A DNA stretch of 6,572 bases, from NCBI GenBank assembly GCA_028876585.1, contig JAGWRL010000194.1, positions 1 to 6,572 on the forward strand. Reading direction: 5' to 3'. This DNA is from Pseudomonadota bacterium. GTDB taxonomy: Bacteria; Pseudomonadota; Alphaproteobacteria; Rhizobiales; Beijerinckiaceae. Shown in pieces: positions 1 to 6,572 of the stretch; the first letter of the stretch is position 1; each line of letters starts with the position of its first letter. A model generated the notes under the pieces. That model saw nothing but the letters and a program-made list of their open reading frames with translations, made no database searches and was not told the DNA's origin. The position numbers were made by a program, and so were the translations under genes.

Positions 1-1
1 C

Positions 2-1156
<1,155 letters not shown>

Positions 1157-1183
1157 CGGCCGCCGGCGCGATCCGACGTCATC

Positions 1184-1210
1184 TTGACTTTGCGGGCCGC
1201 GGCCTCTAAC
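1184..1210 (+). promoter_or_regulatory. Candidate sigma-70 type promoter upstream of ffh
   Basis: TTGACT at 1184-1189 matches the -35 consensus at five of six positions. TCTAAC at 1205-1210 is a weak -10, only 15 bp away, or 16 bp if read one base later. The spacer contains a perfect 10-bp palindrome, GGCCGCGGCC (1195-1204). Transcription from here would give ffh a leader of about 135 nt. The location, between a metabolic gene and a translation cluster, suits a promoter, but the short spacer and poor -10 make the call tentative. Confidence 0.35.
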
Positions 1211-1293
1211 CGTCGCGGCTCTTCGAACGGCTAAAGCCCTCTCGAAACGCCGACCCTTCCCTTGAGGCGGGCGGTCACCGTCCGGCAGCGCGT

Positions 1294-1309
1294 CGCGCCC
1301 CCGGGCGCG
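1294..1309 (+). terminator. GC-rich hairpin with short T run in the aceB-ffh gap
   Basis: CGCGCC and GGCGCG form a perfect 6-bp stem around a CCCG loop and are followed by TTT (1310-1312). It could be the terminator of the malate synthase gene, though it lies about 138 nt past that stop. It could equally be a structure in the ffh leader, where it ends 42 nt before the start codon. The T run is too short for a strong intrinsic terminator, and such stems arise easily in this base composition. Confidence 0.25.
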
Positions 1310-1351
1310 TTTCGCGTTGGCCGGAAGCCGCCGGAAAATTGGAGCGAACCC

Positions 1352-2905
1352 ATGTTCGAGAGCCTTGCCGACAAGCTCTCCGGCATATTGGACAAGCTGA
1401 CCGGCCGCGGCGCCCTCTCCGAGGACGACGTCAACGCCGCGATGCGCGAAGTGCGCCGCGCGCTGCTCGAAGCCGACGTCGCGCTCGAAGTCGTGCGCTC
1501 GTTCATCGACCGCACCCGCACCAAGGCGGTCGGCGCGGCGGTGGTCAAATCGATCAAGCCCGGCCAGATGGTGGTCAAGATCGTCCACGACTCGCTGGTC
1601 GAGACGCTGGGCGAGGAAAGCCAAACCATCGACCTCAACGCGCCGGCGCCGGTCGCGGTGATGCTGGTCGGCCTGCAAGGCGCCGGCAAGACCACGACGG
1701 CGGCGAAGATCGCCAAGCGGCTGACCGAGCGCAACAAGCGCCGCGTGCTGATGGCCTCGCTCGACGTCAAGCGCCCGGCGGCGCAGGAGCAGTTGCGCGT
1801 GCTCGGCGAGCAGGTCGGCGTCGACACGCTGCCGATCGTCCCCGGCGAGGACCCGGTGACCATCGCCAAGCGCGCCGAAGCGCAAGCCCGGCTGCAAGGC
1901 TACGACGTCGTCATCCTCGACACGGCCGGGCGCACCCATATCGACGAGCCGCTGATGGCGGAGATGGTCGCGATCCGCGACGCCGCCCGGCCGCACGAAA
2001 TCCTGCTGGTCGCCGACGCGCTGACCGGCCAGGACGCGGTCAATCTGGCCAAGAATTTCGATTCCCACGTCGGCGTCACCGGCATCGTGCTGACGCGCGC
2101 CGACGGCGACGGGCGCGGCGGCGCGGCGCTCTCGATGCGCGCTGTCACCGGCAAGCCGATCAAGCTGCTCGGCGTCGGCGAGAAGATGGACGCGCTGGAG
2201 GATTTCCATCCCAGGCGCCTCGCCGACCGCATCCTCGGCATGGGCGACATCGTCAGCCTGGTCGAGAAGGCGGCCGAGCAGATCGACATGGAGCAGGCGG
2301 CCAAGATGGCCGAGAAGATGCGCAAAGGCGTCTTCGACCTCGACGATCTCTCCAACCAGCTCGCCCAGATCGAGAAGATGGGCGGCATGGGCGGCATTTT
2401 GAGCATGTTGCCCGGCGTCGCCAAGATGAAGGAACAGCTCAACAATTCCGCCTTCGACGACAAGGCGGTGAAGAAGCAGCGCGCCATCATCTCGTCGATG
2501 ACGCCGCGCGAGCGCCGCAACCCGCATCTGCTCAGCGACGACGCCCGCAAGGCCAGCCGCAAGAAGCGCATCGCCGCCGGCGCCGGCGTGCAGGTCGAGG
2601 CGGTCAACCGCCTGCTCAAGCAGCACCGCCAGATGGCCGACATGATGAAAATGATGGGCGGCAAGGGCGGCAAAGGCATGATGGGCAAGCTCGGCCAGAT
2701 GATGGGCATGGGCGGCGGCGCCATGCCGAGCCCGGAGCAGATCGCGGCGTTGCAGAAGCAGGTTGGCGGCGCCCCCGGCCTGCCTTCGTCGCCCCCGCCC
2801 GGCTTCAATCTTCCCGCCGATTTCCCCGGTCTCGGCAGCGGCGGCCTCCCAAAACTTCCCGGTCTCGGCGGCGGGTTCAACCCGTTCGGCGGCAAGAAGA
2901 AATAA
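1352..2905 (+). CDS. ffh: Signal recognition particle protein Ffh (SRP54)
   Basis: SRP GTPase of 517 residues. With 4.5S RNA it binds signal sequences of nascent membrane proteins and docks with FtsY at the inner membrane. Domains in order: helical N domain (about 1-90, beginning [13 protein letters not shown]); GTPase G domain with G1 GLQGAGKT (107-114), G2 [11 protein letters not shown]3 DTAGR (190-194) and G4 TRAD followed by GDGRGG (from 248); [15 protein letters not shown] and the linker; then the M domain from about 300 with [12 protein letters not shown], the expected RNA-binding region, and a Met-rich stretch ([10 protein letters not shown]). The tail of about 60 residues is Gly/Pro/Met-rich and makes the protein longer than E. 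coli Ffh (453). G4 has Arg in place of the usual Lys. The ATG at 1352 is preceded by GGAG (1341-1344, 7-nt spacing) and matches the normal N-terminus. A longer in-frame reading from 1262 adds non-homologous residues and is rejected. Confidence 0.98.
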   Translation: MFESLADKLSGILDKLTGRGALSEDDVNAAMREVRRALLEADVALEVVRSFIDRTRTKAVGAAVVKSIKPGQMVVKIVHDSLVETLGEESQTIDLNAPAPVAVMLVGLQGAGKTTTAAKIAKRLTERNKRRVLMASLDVKRPAAQEQLRVLGEQVGVDTLPIVPGEDPVTIAKRAEAQARLQGYDVVILDTAGRTHIDEPLMAEMVAIRDAARPHEILLVADALTGQDAVNLAKNFDSHVGVTGIVLTRADGDGRGGAALSMRAVTGKPIKLLGVGEKMDALEDFHPRRLADRILGMGDIVSLVEKAAEQIDMEQAAKMAEKMRKGVFDLDDLSNQLAQIEKMGGMGGILSMLPGVAKMKEQLNNSAFDDKAVKKQRAIISSMTPRERRNPHLLSDDARKASRKKRIAAGAGVQVEAVNRLLKQHRQMADMMKMMGGKGGKGMMGKLGQMMGMGGGAMPSPEQIAALQKQVGGAPGLPSSPPPGFNLPADFPGLGSGGLPKLPGLGGGFNPFGGKKK

Positions 2906-2933
2906 CCCTCAGTTCAAGCAAAAGGAAAACCAA

Positions 2934-3287
2934 ATGTCCCTGAAGATTCGCCTGTCCCGCGGCGGCGCCAAGAAGCGCCCGTTCTACCGCATCGTCGTCG
3001 CCGACGCCCGCATGCCCCGCGACGGCCGCTTCGTCGAGAAGCTCGGCACCTTCGATCCGCTGAAGGCCAAGGACGACGCCGCCCGCCTCGTGCTCGACGT
3101 CGAGAAGGCGAAGGACTGGATCGCCAAGGGCGCCCAGCCGACCGACCGCGTGCTGCGCCTGCTCGACAGCGTCGGCGCCGCCAAGCGCGAGCCGCAGAAC
3201 AACCCGGAAAAGGCCAAGCCGAAGAAGAAGGCGCAGGAGCGCACCGCCGCCGCCGAAAAGGCCGCCGCCGCCGCTGCCGCCGCGTAA
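2934..3287 (+). CDS. rpsP: 30S ribosomal protein S16
   Basis: Small-subunit protein that binds 16S rRNA and is needed for 30S assembly. The N-terminal 80 residues show the S16 pattern: the signature [20 protein letters not shown] at residues 3-22, then [14 protein letters not shown] and [12 protein letters not shown]. The protein has 117 residues, against 82 in E. coli. The extra C-terminus (about residue 85 on) is Lys/Ala-rich, ends in a poly-alanine run and is probably disordered. Such tails are common in alphaproteobacterial S16. The ATG at 2934 follows AAAGGA (2921-2926). It lies 28 bp after the ffh stop, so the two genes are probably cotranscribed. The in-frame reading from 2763 inside ffh is an overextension. 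The stop (TAA, 3285-3287) touches the rimM start. Confidence 0.97.
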   Translation: MSLKIRLSRGGAKKRPFYRIVVADARMPRDGRFVEKLGTFDPLKAKDDAARLVLDVEKAKDWIAKGAQPTDRVLRLLDSVGAAKREPQNNPEKAKPKKKAQERTAAAEKAAAAAAAA

Positions 3288-3809
3288 GTGTCGGATCGGC
3301 TCGTCGCGCTCGGAATGTTCGGCGCGCCGCAGGGCGTGCGCGGCGAAATCCGCGTCAAATCCTACACCGCCGATCCGCAAGCGATCGGCGGTTATGGCGC
3401 ATTGACCGATAATGCGGGCGCGCGGCGCTTCGTCGTCAAGGTCGTGCGCCCGCTGCGCGACGACATGCTCGTCGCGCGGGTGGAGGGGGTGACCACCCGC
3501 GAGGCGGCGGCGGCGCTGACCGGCCTCGAATTGTTCGCGCGCCGCTCGCAGCTTCCCCCGCCCGCGCCGGACGAGTTTTACTACGACGACCTGATCGGGC
3601 TGGAGGCGGCGACGCCGGACGGCGCGCCGCTCGGCCGCGTGACCGCCGTGCTCAACCACGGCGCCGGCGACATCCTCGAAATCACCCCCGCCGAGGGCGA
3701 GGCGCGGCTTTTGCCGTTCACCAGGCAGACCGCGCCCGAGATCGATTTTTCCGCGCGCCGGATCGTGATCGCGCCGCCCGACGAGATCGAGGGCGAGCCG
3801 CCGCGCTAA
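3288..3809 (+). CDS. rimM: Ribosome maturation factor RimM
   Basis: Binds S19 in the 30S head and assists late 30S assembly and 16S rRNA processing. The 173 residues fit the family. The N-terminal domain has GMFGAPQGVRGEIRVKSY (residues 9-26). The C-terminal PRC-barrel begins at DEFYYDDLIGLEA (95-107) with the tyrosine pair typical of RimM, followed by VLNHGAGDILEI and LLPF. The start is the GTG at 3288, directly after the rpsP TAA and in the same reading frame. The next in-frame ATG, at codon 10, would remove the first beta strand. No Shine-Dalgarno sequence is visible in the Ala-codon-rich DNA upstream, so translation probably depends on ribosomes finishing rpsP. trmD, which usually follows rimM, is not present downstream. 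Confidence 0.95.
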   Translation: MSDRLVALGMFGAPQGVRGEIRVKSYTADPQAIGGYGALTDNAGARRFVVKVVRPLRDDMLVARVEGVTTREAAAALTGLELFARRSQLPPPAPDEFYYDDLIGLEAATPDGAPLGRVTAVLNHGAGDILEITPAEGEARLLPFTRQTAPEIDFSARRIVIAPPDEIEGEPPR

Positions 3810-3822
3810 GGCGCCGTTCACT

Positions 3823-3852
3823 TTGATGGCGGCCCGGCGGCATTTGTCTAAA
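3823..3852 (+). promoter_or_regulatory. Weak promoter candidate and TGTCTAA direct repeat before the glycosyltransferase gene
   Basis: TTGATG (3823-3828) could be a -35, with TCTAAA (3847-3852) as a -10 at 18 bp. The 7-mer TGTCTAA occurs twice, at 3845-3851 and 3853-3859, eight bases apart, one copy falling in the proposed -10. The AT content is locally high for this genome. This would give the glycosyltransferase and dgoK genes their own promoter after the ribosomal cluster. Both hexamers are imperfect. Confidence 0.3.
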
Positions 3853-3874
3853 TGTCTAACGATTGCCGTCAGCT

Positions 3875-3883
3875 TATCCACAC
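3875..3883 (+). promoter_or_regulatory. Perfect DnaA-box 9-mer (TTATCCACA)
   Basis: TTATCCACA at 3875-3883 matches the high-affinity DnaA box consensus (TTATNCACA) at every position and lies in the 118-bp gap between rimM and the glycosyltransferase gene. Only one box is visible, and there is no AT-rich unwinding element or cluster, so this is not an origin. It could be a site where DnaA regulates the downstream gene, or a chance match. Confidence 0.4.
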
Positions 3884-3927
3884 CGCCGCCGCCCAAGACT
3901 GCGCCCACTTGACGCGCGGAGAGGGGC

Positions 3928-4995
3928 ATGGAGGAGGCCGGGATCGCGATCGTCGTGCCCGCGTTCCGCGCGGCGCGGACGCTGCGTCGCACCGTCGAAA
4001 GCGTGGCCCGCGCGGCGCGCGTGATCGTCGTGTTCGACGGCCTCGACGCGGCGGCGGAAAGCGCCATCGCCGACCTGCCGGTGGAGATGCTGCGGCTGCC
4101 GGCCGGCAGCGGCGCGCCGGCCTGCCGCAACGCCGGGCTGGCGCAAACCGACGCGCCCTACGTGCTGTTTCTCGACGCCGACGATTACATCGAGGGCCCG
4201 CTGCTGCAAGCCGCCTGCCGCGCCGCCGCCGACGCGCGCGCCGATCTCGCGCTGGCGCCGTTCGCGTTCGAATATCCCGACGGTTCGCGTCAGGTGTGCG
4301 ACCCGCGGCTGCGCTATCGCGAAGCCGCGCCGGAGACGCTGCTGCGCGCCTGGCTGTCCGAACTCTATACGCCACCCTGCGCCGTCGTCTGGCGGCGCGA
4401 ATTCCTGCAGGCGATCGGCGGCTGGGACGAATCCATCGCCAAGAACCAGGATGGCGATCTCTTCTATCGCGCGTTGCGCCATCGCCCGCGCATCGTCTTC
4501 GCGACGGCCGGCCTCGGCGTCTATGTGCAGACCGACGACCCCGGCCGCATCAGCCGGCGCTGCGACGCGCGCGCGCTCGGCTCGCAATTGCGCGTGCTCG
4601 ACCGCGTGCGCGCCATGGCGGCGGAGCAGAATTTCGCCGTCGGCGCGGAGCTGGCGCGCGCCTATTACACGCTGGCGCGCTGGGCCTATACCCACGCGGT
4701 CGACGAAATCGGCGCGGCGGCGGAGCGGGCGGCGCGCGAACTGGGGCTCGGCGGCGAGCCGGGTCCGCCGGCGCATCGCGCGCTGTCGGCGATTTTGGGC
4801 TTGCGCGGCAAACAGCGGCTCGCCAGACTCGCCCGCTCGGCGCTCCGCTTCGGCGCCGCAATCCAGGAGCGTTGGTGGCCGATCCCGCTTTCATCGGAGT
4901 CGACTGGGGCACCTCAGCCTTCCGCGCCTATCTCGCCGATGGCGACGGCCGTGCGCTCGATTCGCGCGCGGGCGGCGAGGGCGCGCTCGGGCTGA
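3928..4995 (+). CDS. Glycosyltransferase family 2 protein
   Basis: Predicted cytoplasmic GT-A transferase of 355 residues that moves a sugar from a nucleotide-sugar donor to an unknown acceptor, probably in surface polysaccharide or glycolipid synthesis. The N-terminus IAIVVPAFRAARTLRRTVES is the nucleotide-binding start of GT2 enzymes. ACRNAGL is followed by VLFLDADDYIEG, whose DAD (83-85) is the expected metal/donor motif. GGWDE (164-168) and NQDGDLF, with D175 as likely catalytic base, complete the core. No signal peptide or membrane helix is visible. Residues beyond about 240 are Ala/Arg-rich and not recognised. The ATG at 3928 has GGAGAGGGG just upstream (3918-3926). The last 40 or so residues overlap dgoK in another frame and look like a shadow translation (Ser/Pro then Ala/Arg-rich), so the natural stop may have been lost. 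Donor and acceptor cannot be told. Confidence 0.85.
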   Translation: MEEAGIAIVVPAFRAARTLRRTVESVARAARVIVVFDGLDAAAESAIADLPVEMLRLPAGSGAPACRNAGLAQTDAPYVLFLDADDYIEGPLLQAACRAAADARADLALAPFAFEYPDGSRQVCDPRLRYREAAPETLLRAWLSELYTPPCAVVWRREFLQAIGGWDESIAKNQDGDLFYRALRHRPRIVFATAGLGVYVQTDDPGRISRRCDARALGSQLRVLDRVRAMAAEQNFAVGAELARAYYTLARWAYTHAVDEIGAAAERAARELGLGGEPGPPAHRALSAILGLRGKQRLARLARSALRFGAAIQERWWPIPLSSESTGAPQPSAPISPMATAVRSIRARAARARSG

Positions 4996-5759
4996 AGGCG
5001 GGCGAGCACGAGCCCTATCTCGCCGGCCGGCTGGCGTCGTGGCCGCGCCTGCCGGTGATCGCCTGCGGCATGGTCGGGGCGAAACAGGGTTGGCGCGAGG
5101 CGCCCTATGTCGCCTGCCCCGCCGGCCTGGCGGAGATTGCGCGGGCGATGCTGACGCTGCCGACCGCGTTCGGCCCGGTGCGCATCGCGCCGGGCGTGCG
5201 GGCGCTCGACGGCGCCGGCGCGCCCGACGTGATGCGCGGCGAGGAGACGCAAATCCTCGGCGCGCTGGCGGCGGGTTTTGGCGACGGCGCCTATGTGCTG
5301 CCGGGCACGCATTCGAAATGGGCGCGTGTCGAGGGCGGCCGCATCGTCGGCTTCGAGACCTTTATGACCGGCGAAGTGTTCGCGGTGCTGAAGACGCACA
5401 GCGTGCTCGGCCGCATGATGGCGCCGGAGCGGCAGGGCGAAGGTTTCGCGCGCGGCGTCGAGGCGGCGCGGCGGCTGGAGCGGCCCGGCGACCTGCTGCA
5501 CGCGATCTTCGCCGCCCGCACCTTTGGCCTGTTCGAGACGCTGCCGCCGGACCAGCTCGGCGAATTTTTGTCGGGGCTGCTGATCGGAGCGGAGATTCTG
5601 GCCGGCGCCCGAGGGGCGACGCGGGCGACCGCCATTGGCTCGCCGGCGCTGACGGAGCGCTACATCGCCGCCGGCGCGGCGCTCGGCGTCGCGCTGACGC
5701 CGGCGCCGGAAAATTGCGCGTTGCTCGGCCTGCGGGCGCTGTGGGCGGGCGGCGATTAG
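4875..5759 (+). CDS. dgoK: 2-dehydro-3-deoxygalactonokinase (DgoK)
   Basis: Phosphorylates 2-dehydro-3-deoxy-D-galactonate with ATP at O6, ahead of aldolase cleavage to pyruvate and glyceraldehyde 3-phosphate (De Ley-Doudoroff galactose/galactonate pathway). It is a complete DgoK-family protein of 294 residues. Motifs: FIGVDWGTS at 6-14 (first phosphate loop of the actin-like ATPase fold), GMVGAKQGW (65-73) with [31 protein letters not shown] (143-149), FMTGEVF (MTGE 164-167) and [12 protein letters not shown]. The GTG at 4875 is preferred: AGGAG (4865-4869) lies 5 nt upstream and it gives the family's usual N-terminus. TTG at 4872 is too close to that site. The gene starts inside the glycosyltransferase gene (121-bp overlap), suggesting coupled translation. 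No dgoA aldolase, dgoD dehydratase or transporter is visible beside it. Activity on a related keto-deoxy sugar acid cannot be excluded. Confidence 0.92.
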   Translation: MADPAFIGVDWGTSAFRAYLADGDGRALDSRAGGEGALGLKAGEHEPYLAGRLASWPRLPVIACGMVGAKQGWREAPYVACPAGLAEIARAMLTLPTAFGPVRIAPGVRALDGAGAPDVMRGEETQILGALAAGFGDGAYVLPGTHSKWARVEGGRIVGFETFMTGEVFAVLKTHSVLGRMMAPERQGEGFARGVEAARRLERPGDLLHAIFAARTFGLFETLPPDQLGEFLSGLLIGAEILAGARGATRATAIGSPALTERYIAAGAALGVALTPAPENCALLGLRALWAGGD

Positions 5760-5794
5760 AACGCCTTCCAATCAAGTTGAAGCGCGGCCACCTT

Positions 5795-5871
5795 GTCATC
5801 CCCGCGAAAGCGGGGATCCAGGGGCCGGGGCGCGTCGCATCCCGCTGGGTTCCCGCTTTCGCGGGAATGAC
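5795..5871. repeat. Intergenic palindromic repeat of the CCCGCGAAAGCGGG type
   Basis: Two 27-bp arms (5795-5821 and 5845-5871) are inverted copies that differ at three positions, all transitions, around a 23-bp loop. Read as RNA from the + strand, two of the three differences still pair as G-U. Each arm also contains its own hairpin: CCCCGC-GAAA-GCGGGG at 5800-5815, a GAAA tetraloop, and CCCGC-TTTC-GCGGG at 5852-5865. The whole can fold as one long stem or as two small ones. Repeats with this core and GTCAT...ATGAC ends are widely scattered between genes in proteobacterial genomes and are often mistranslated as short spurious proteins containing VIPAKAGIQ or PAFAGMT. It may also end or stabilise the dgoK transcript. 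It carries no transposase. Confidence 0.9.
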
Positions 5872-5917
5872 GCCGGCGATCCCGTCCGCGCGAAAATCGC
5901 TCTAACCGCGCCAACCC

Positions 5918-5946
5918 TTCCCCCCGTCCCCGTTTCGTTCCATATT
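5918..5946 (+). promoter_or_regulatory. Candidate uvrB promoter, giving a leaderless or near-leaderless mRNA
   Basis: CATATT at 5941-5946 is the best -10 in this gap (four of six consensus bases). A poor -35, TTCCCC (5918-5923), lies 17 bp upstream. Transcription starting 7 nt after the -10 would begin at 5953, the A of the uvrB ATG. No well-spaced Shine-Dalgarno precedes that ATG (only GGGG at 5947-5950, 2 nt away), which fits leaderless translation. Confidence 0.35.
5926..5940 (+). promoter_or_regulatory. Possible LexA (SOS) box upstream of uvrB
   Basis: GTCC-N7-GTTC at 5926-5940 differs by one base from the alphaproteobacterial LexA site GTTC-N7-GTTC. It ends 12 bp before the uvrB ATG and directly abuts the proposed -10 element, where a bound repressor would block RNA polymerase. 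Excision-repair genes are common LexA targets. The mismatch in a half-site and the short motif keep this tentative. Confidence 0.4.
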
Positions 5947-5952
5947 GGGGCA

Positions 5953-6572
5953 ATGGCCAAACCTCCGAAATCCCGACCCAAGGCGCAGCGCCCGGACGTG
6001 CATCCGCTTGGCGACCACCTCGCGGCTTTGCTGAACCCGGCGCTGGTCGAGGCCCCGTCCGGTCTCGCCGAGGCGCCGGCGAAATTCGAGCATCCGCGCG
6101 GCATGACCGGCGCCGGCGCCACCATCGATTCGCTCAAGGAACTGCTGGAAAACGGCGATCCCAACCTGCGCGACCGCCCGACCTGGACGCCGCATCGCCC
6201 GGAGCGGCCGGAGAAGTCGGAGGGCGGCCGCCGGTTCGAGATCGTCTCCGAATTCGACCCCAAGGGCGACCAGCCCGAGGCGATCCGCCAGCTCGTCGCC
6301 GGCGTCGGCGCGCATGAGCGCGATCAAGTGCTGCTCGGCGTCACCGGCTCCGGCAAGACCTTCACCATGGCCAAGGTGATCGAGGCGACGCAGCGCCCGG
6401 CGCTGATCCTGGCCCCCAACAAGACGCTGGCGGCGCAGCTCTACGGCGAGTTCAAGAGCTTCTTCCCCAACAACGCGGTCGAGTATTTCGTCTCCTATTA
6501 CGATTACTACCAGCCCGAAGCCTACGTGCCGCGCACCGACACCTATATCGAGAAGGAATCCTCGATCAACGA
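5953..6572 (+). CDS. uvrB: Excinuclease ABC subunit UvrB, N-terminal part (3' end outside window)
   Basis: Helicase-like damage-verification subunit of nucleotide excision repair; it loads with UvrA and then recruits UvrC. 206 complete codons are present, open to the window edge. [12 protein letters not shown] leads to the Walker A GVTGSGKT (129-136) and FTMAKVI, then [15 protein letters not shown], and the damage-probing beta-hairpin [13 protein letters not shown] (tyrosines 182, 183, 185, 186) followed by [13 protein letters not shown]. Relative to E. coli UvrB (Walker A from 39, YYDYY from 92) both motifs are shifted by 90 residues, so this protein has a charged, Pro-rich N-terminal extension of about 90 residues, a feature I associate with alphaproteobacterial UvrB. 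The ATG at 5953 is the first in this frame. The next, at codon 51, lies within the extension and has no better ribosome binding site. The gene follows dgoK after 193 bp and is probably transcribed separately. Confidence 0.96.
   Translation, partial: MAKPPKSRPKAQRPDVHPLGDHLAALLNPALVEAPSGLAEAPAKFEHPRGMTGAGATIDSLKELLENGDPNLRDRPTWTPHRPERPEKSEGGRRFEIVSEFDPKGDQPEAIRQLVAGVGAHERDQVLLGVTGSGKTFTMAKVIEATQRPALILAPNKTLAAQLYGEFKSFFPNNAVEYFVSYYDYYQPEAYVPRTDTYIEKESSIN

Noticed and set aside
1195..1204. GGCCGCGGCC palindrome as an operator
   Set aside because: A 10-bp GC palindrome is common in DNA of this composition, and nothing else marks it as a binding site; it is noted only as part of the promoter candidate.
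1900..2895. Reverse-strand open frame of 331 codons opposite ffh
   Set aside because: Antisense shadow of the strongly conserved Ffh G and M domains, with no recognisable motif of its own.
1339..2943. Second long + strand frame across ffh
   Set aside because: The product is a low-complexity Arg/Ala/Gly sequence without domains; Ffh in the neighbouring frame explains the region.
3799..3833. Possible terminator after rimM (GCCGCC paired with GGCGGC)
   Set aside because: The stem is only 6 bp with a loop of about 23 nt, has no T run and begins inside the rimM coding sequence.
2877..4130. Long reverse-strand open frame (417 codons) across rpsP, rimM and the glycosyltransferase
   Set aside because: It is antisense to three recognisable genes, its translation is Arg/Gly/Ala-rich with no motif, and such open frames are expected opposite GC-rich coding DNA.
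3852..4874. Open frame from ATG 3852 running in frame into dgoK, suggesting a 635-residue fusion
   Set aside because: Its first 340 codons are an Arg-rich shadow of the glycosyltransferase, which has clear GT2 motifs in another frame. DgoK homology begins only at about 4875, where a good ribosome binding site and GTG are found.
5756..6327. Reverse-strand small proteins between dgoK and uvrB
   Set aside because: They read through the palindromic repeat (SFPRKRE-type and LDPRFRGDD peptides are typical spurious translations of it) and the antisense of uvrB.

Overview
The window is GC-rich DNA (about two thirds G+C by eye) from the chromosome of an alphaproteobacterium, most likely in the order Hyphomicrobiales (Rhizobiales). 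This rests on the Ffh sequence style ([10 protein letters not shown], then a Met/Gly-rich tail), an UvrB with a roughly 90-residue N-terminal extension, an S16 with a Lys/Ala-rich tail, and an intergenic palindrome of the CCCGCGAAAGCGGG type. The genus cannot be told from this sequence. All supported genes are on the + strand.

Layout. 2-1156 is the 3' part of a malate synthase A gene (glyoxylate bypass); its N-terminus lies before the window. 1157-1351 is a gap with a possible promoter and a GC-rich hairpin. 1352-3809 is a tight translation-machinery cluster: ffh (SRP GTPase), rpsP (ribosomal protein S16) and rimM (16S rRNA/30S maturation factor). The rpsP stop codon and the rimM GTG are directly adjacent and in the same frame. 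3810-3927 is a short gap with a perfect DnaA-box 9-mer and a weak promoter candidate. 3928-4995 is a family 2 glycosyltransferase. Its last 40 or so codons overlap the start of dgoK (2-dehydro-3-deoxygalactonokinase, 4875-5759) in another frame. 5760-5952 holds a large two-armed palindromic repeat and, next to uvrB, a near-match to the alphaproteobacterial LexA box. 5953-6572 is the 5' part of uvrB (excision repair), which runs off the window.

How the genes relate. ffh, rpsP and rimM form a known functional cluster: protein targeting, a 30S subunit protein, and the 30S assembly factor. In many bacteria trmD and rplS follow rimM. Here they are absent and replaced by a glycosyltransferase/dgoK pair that looks translationally coupled but has no obvious shared pathway. 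Malate synthase and uvrB look like independent neighbours.

Most of the window is ordinary housekeeping sequence, and I did not find a convincing undescribed system. The points that deserve a second look are the break in synteny after rimM, the 121-bp glycosyltransferase/dgoK overlap, the lone dgoK, the DnaA box, the palindromic repeat and the possible SOS control of a leaderless uvrB.
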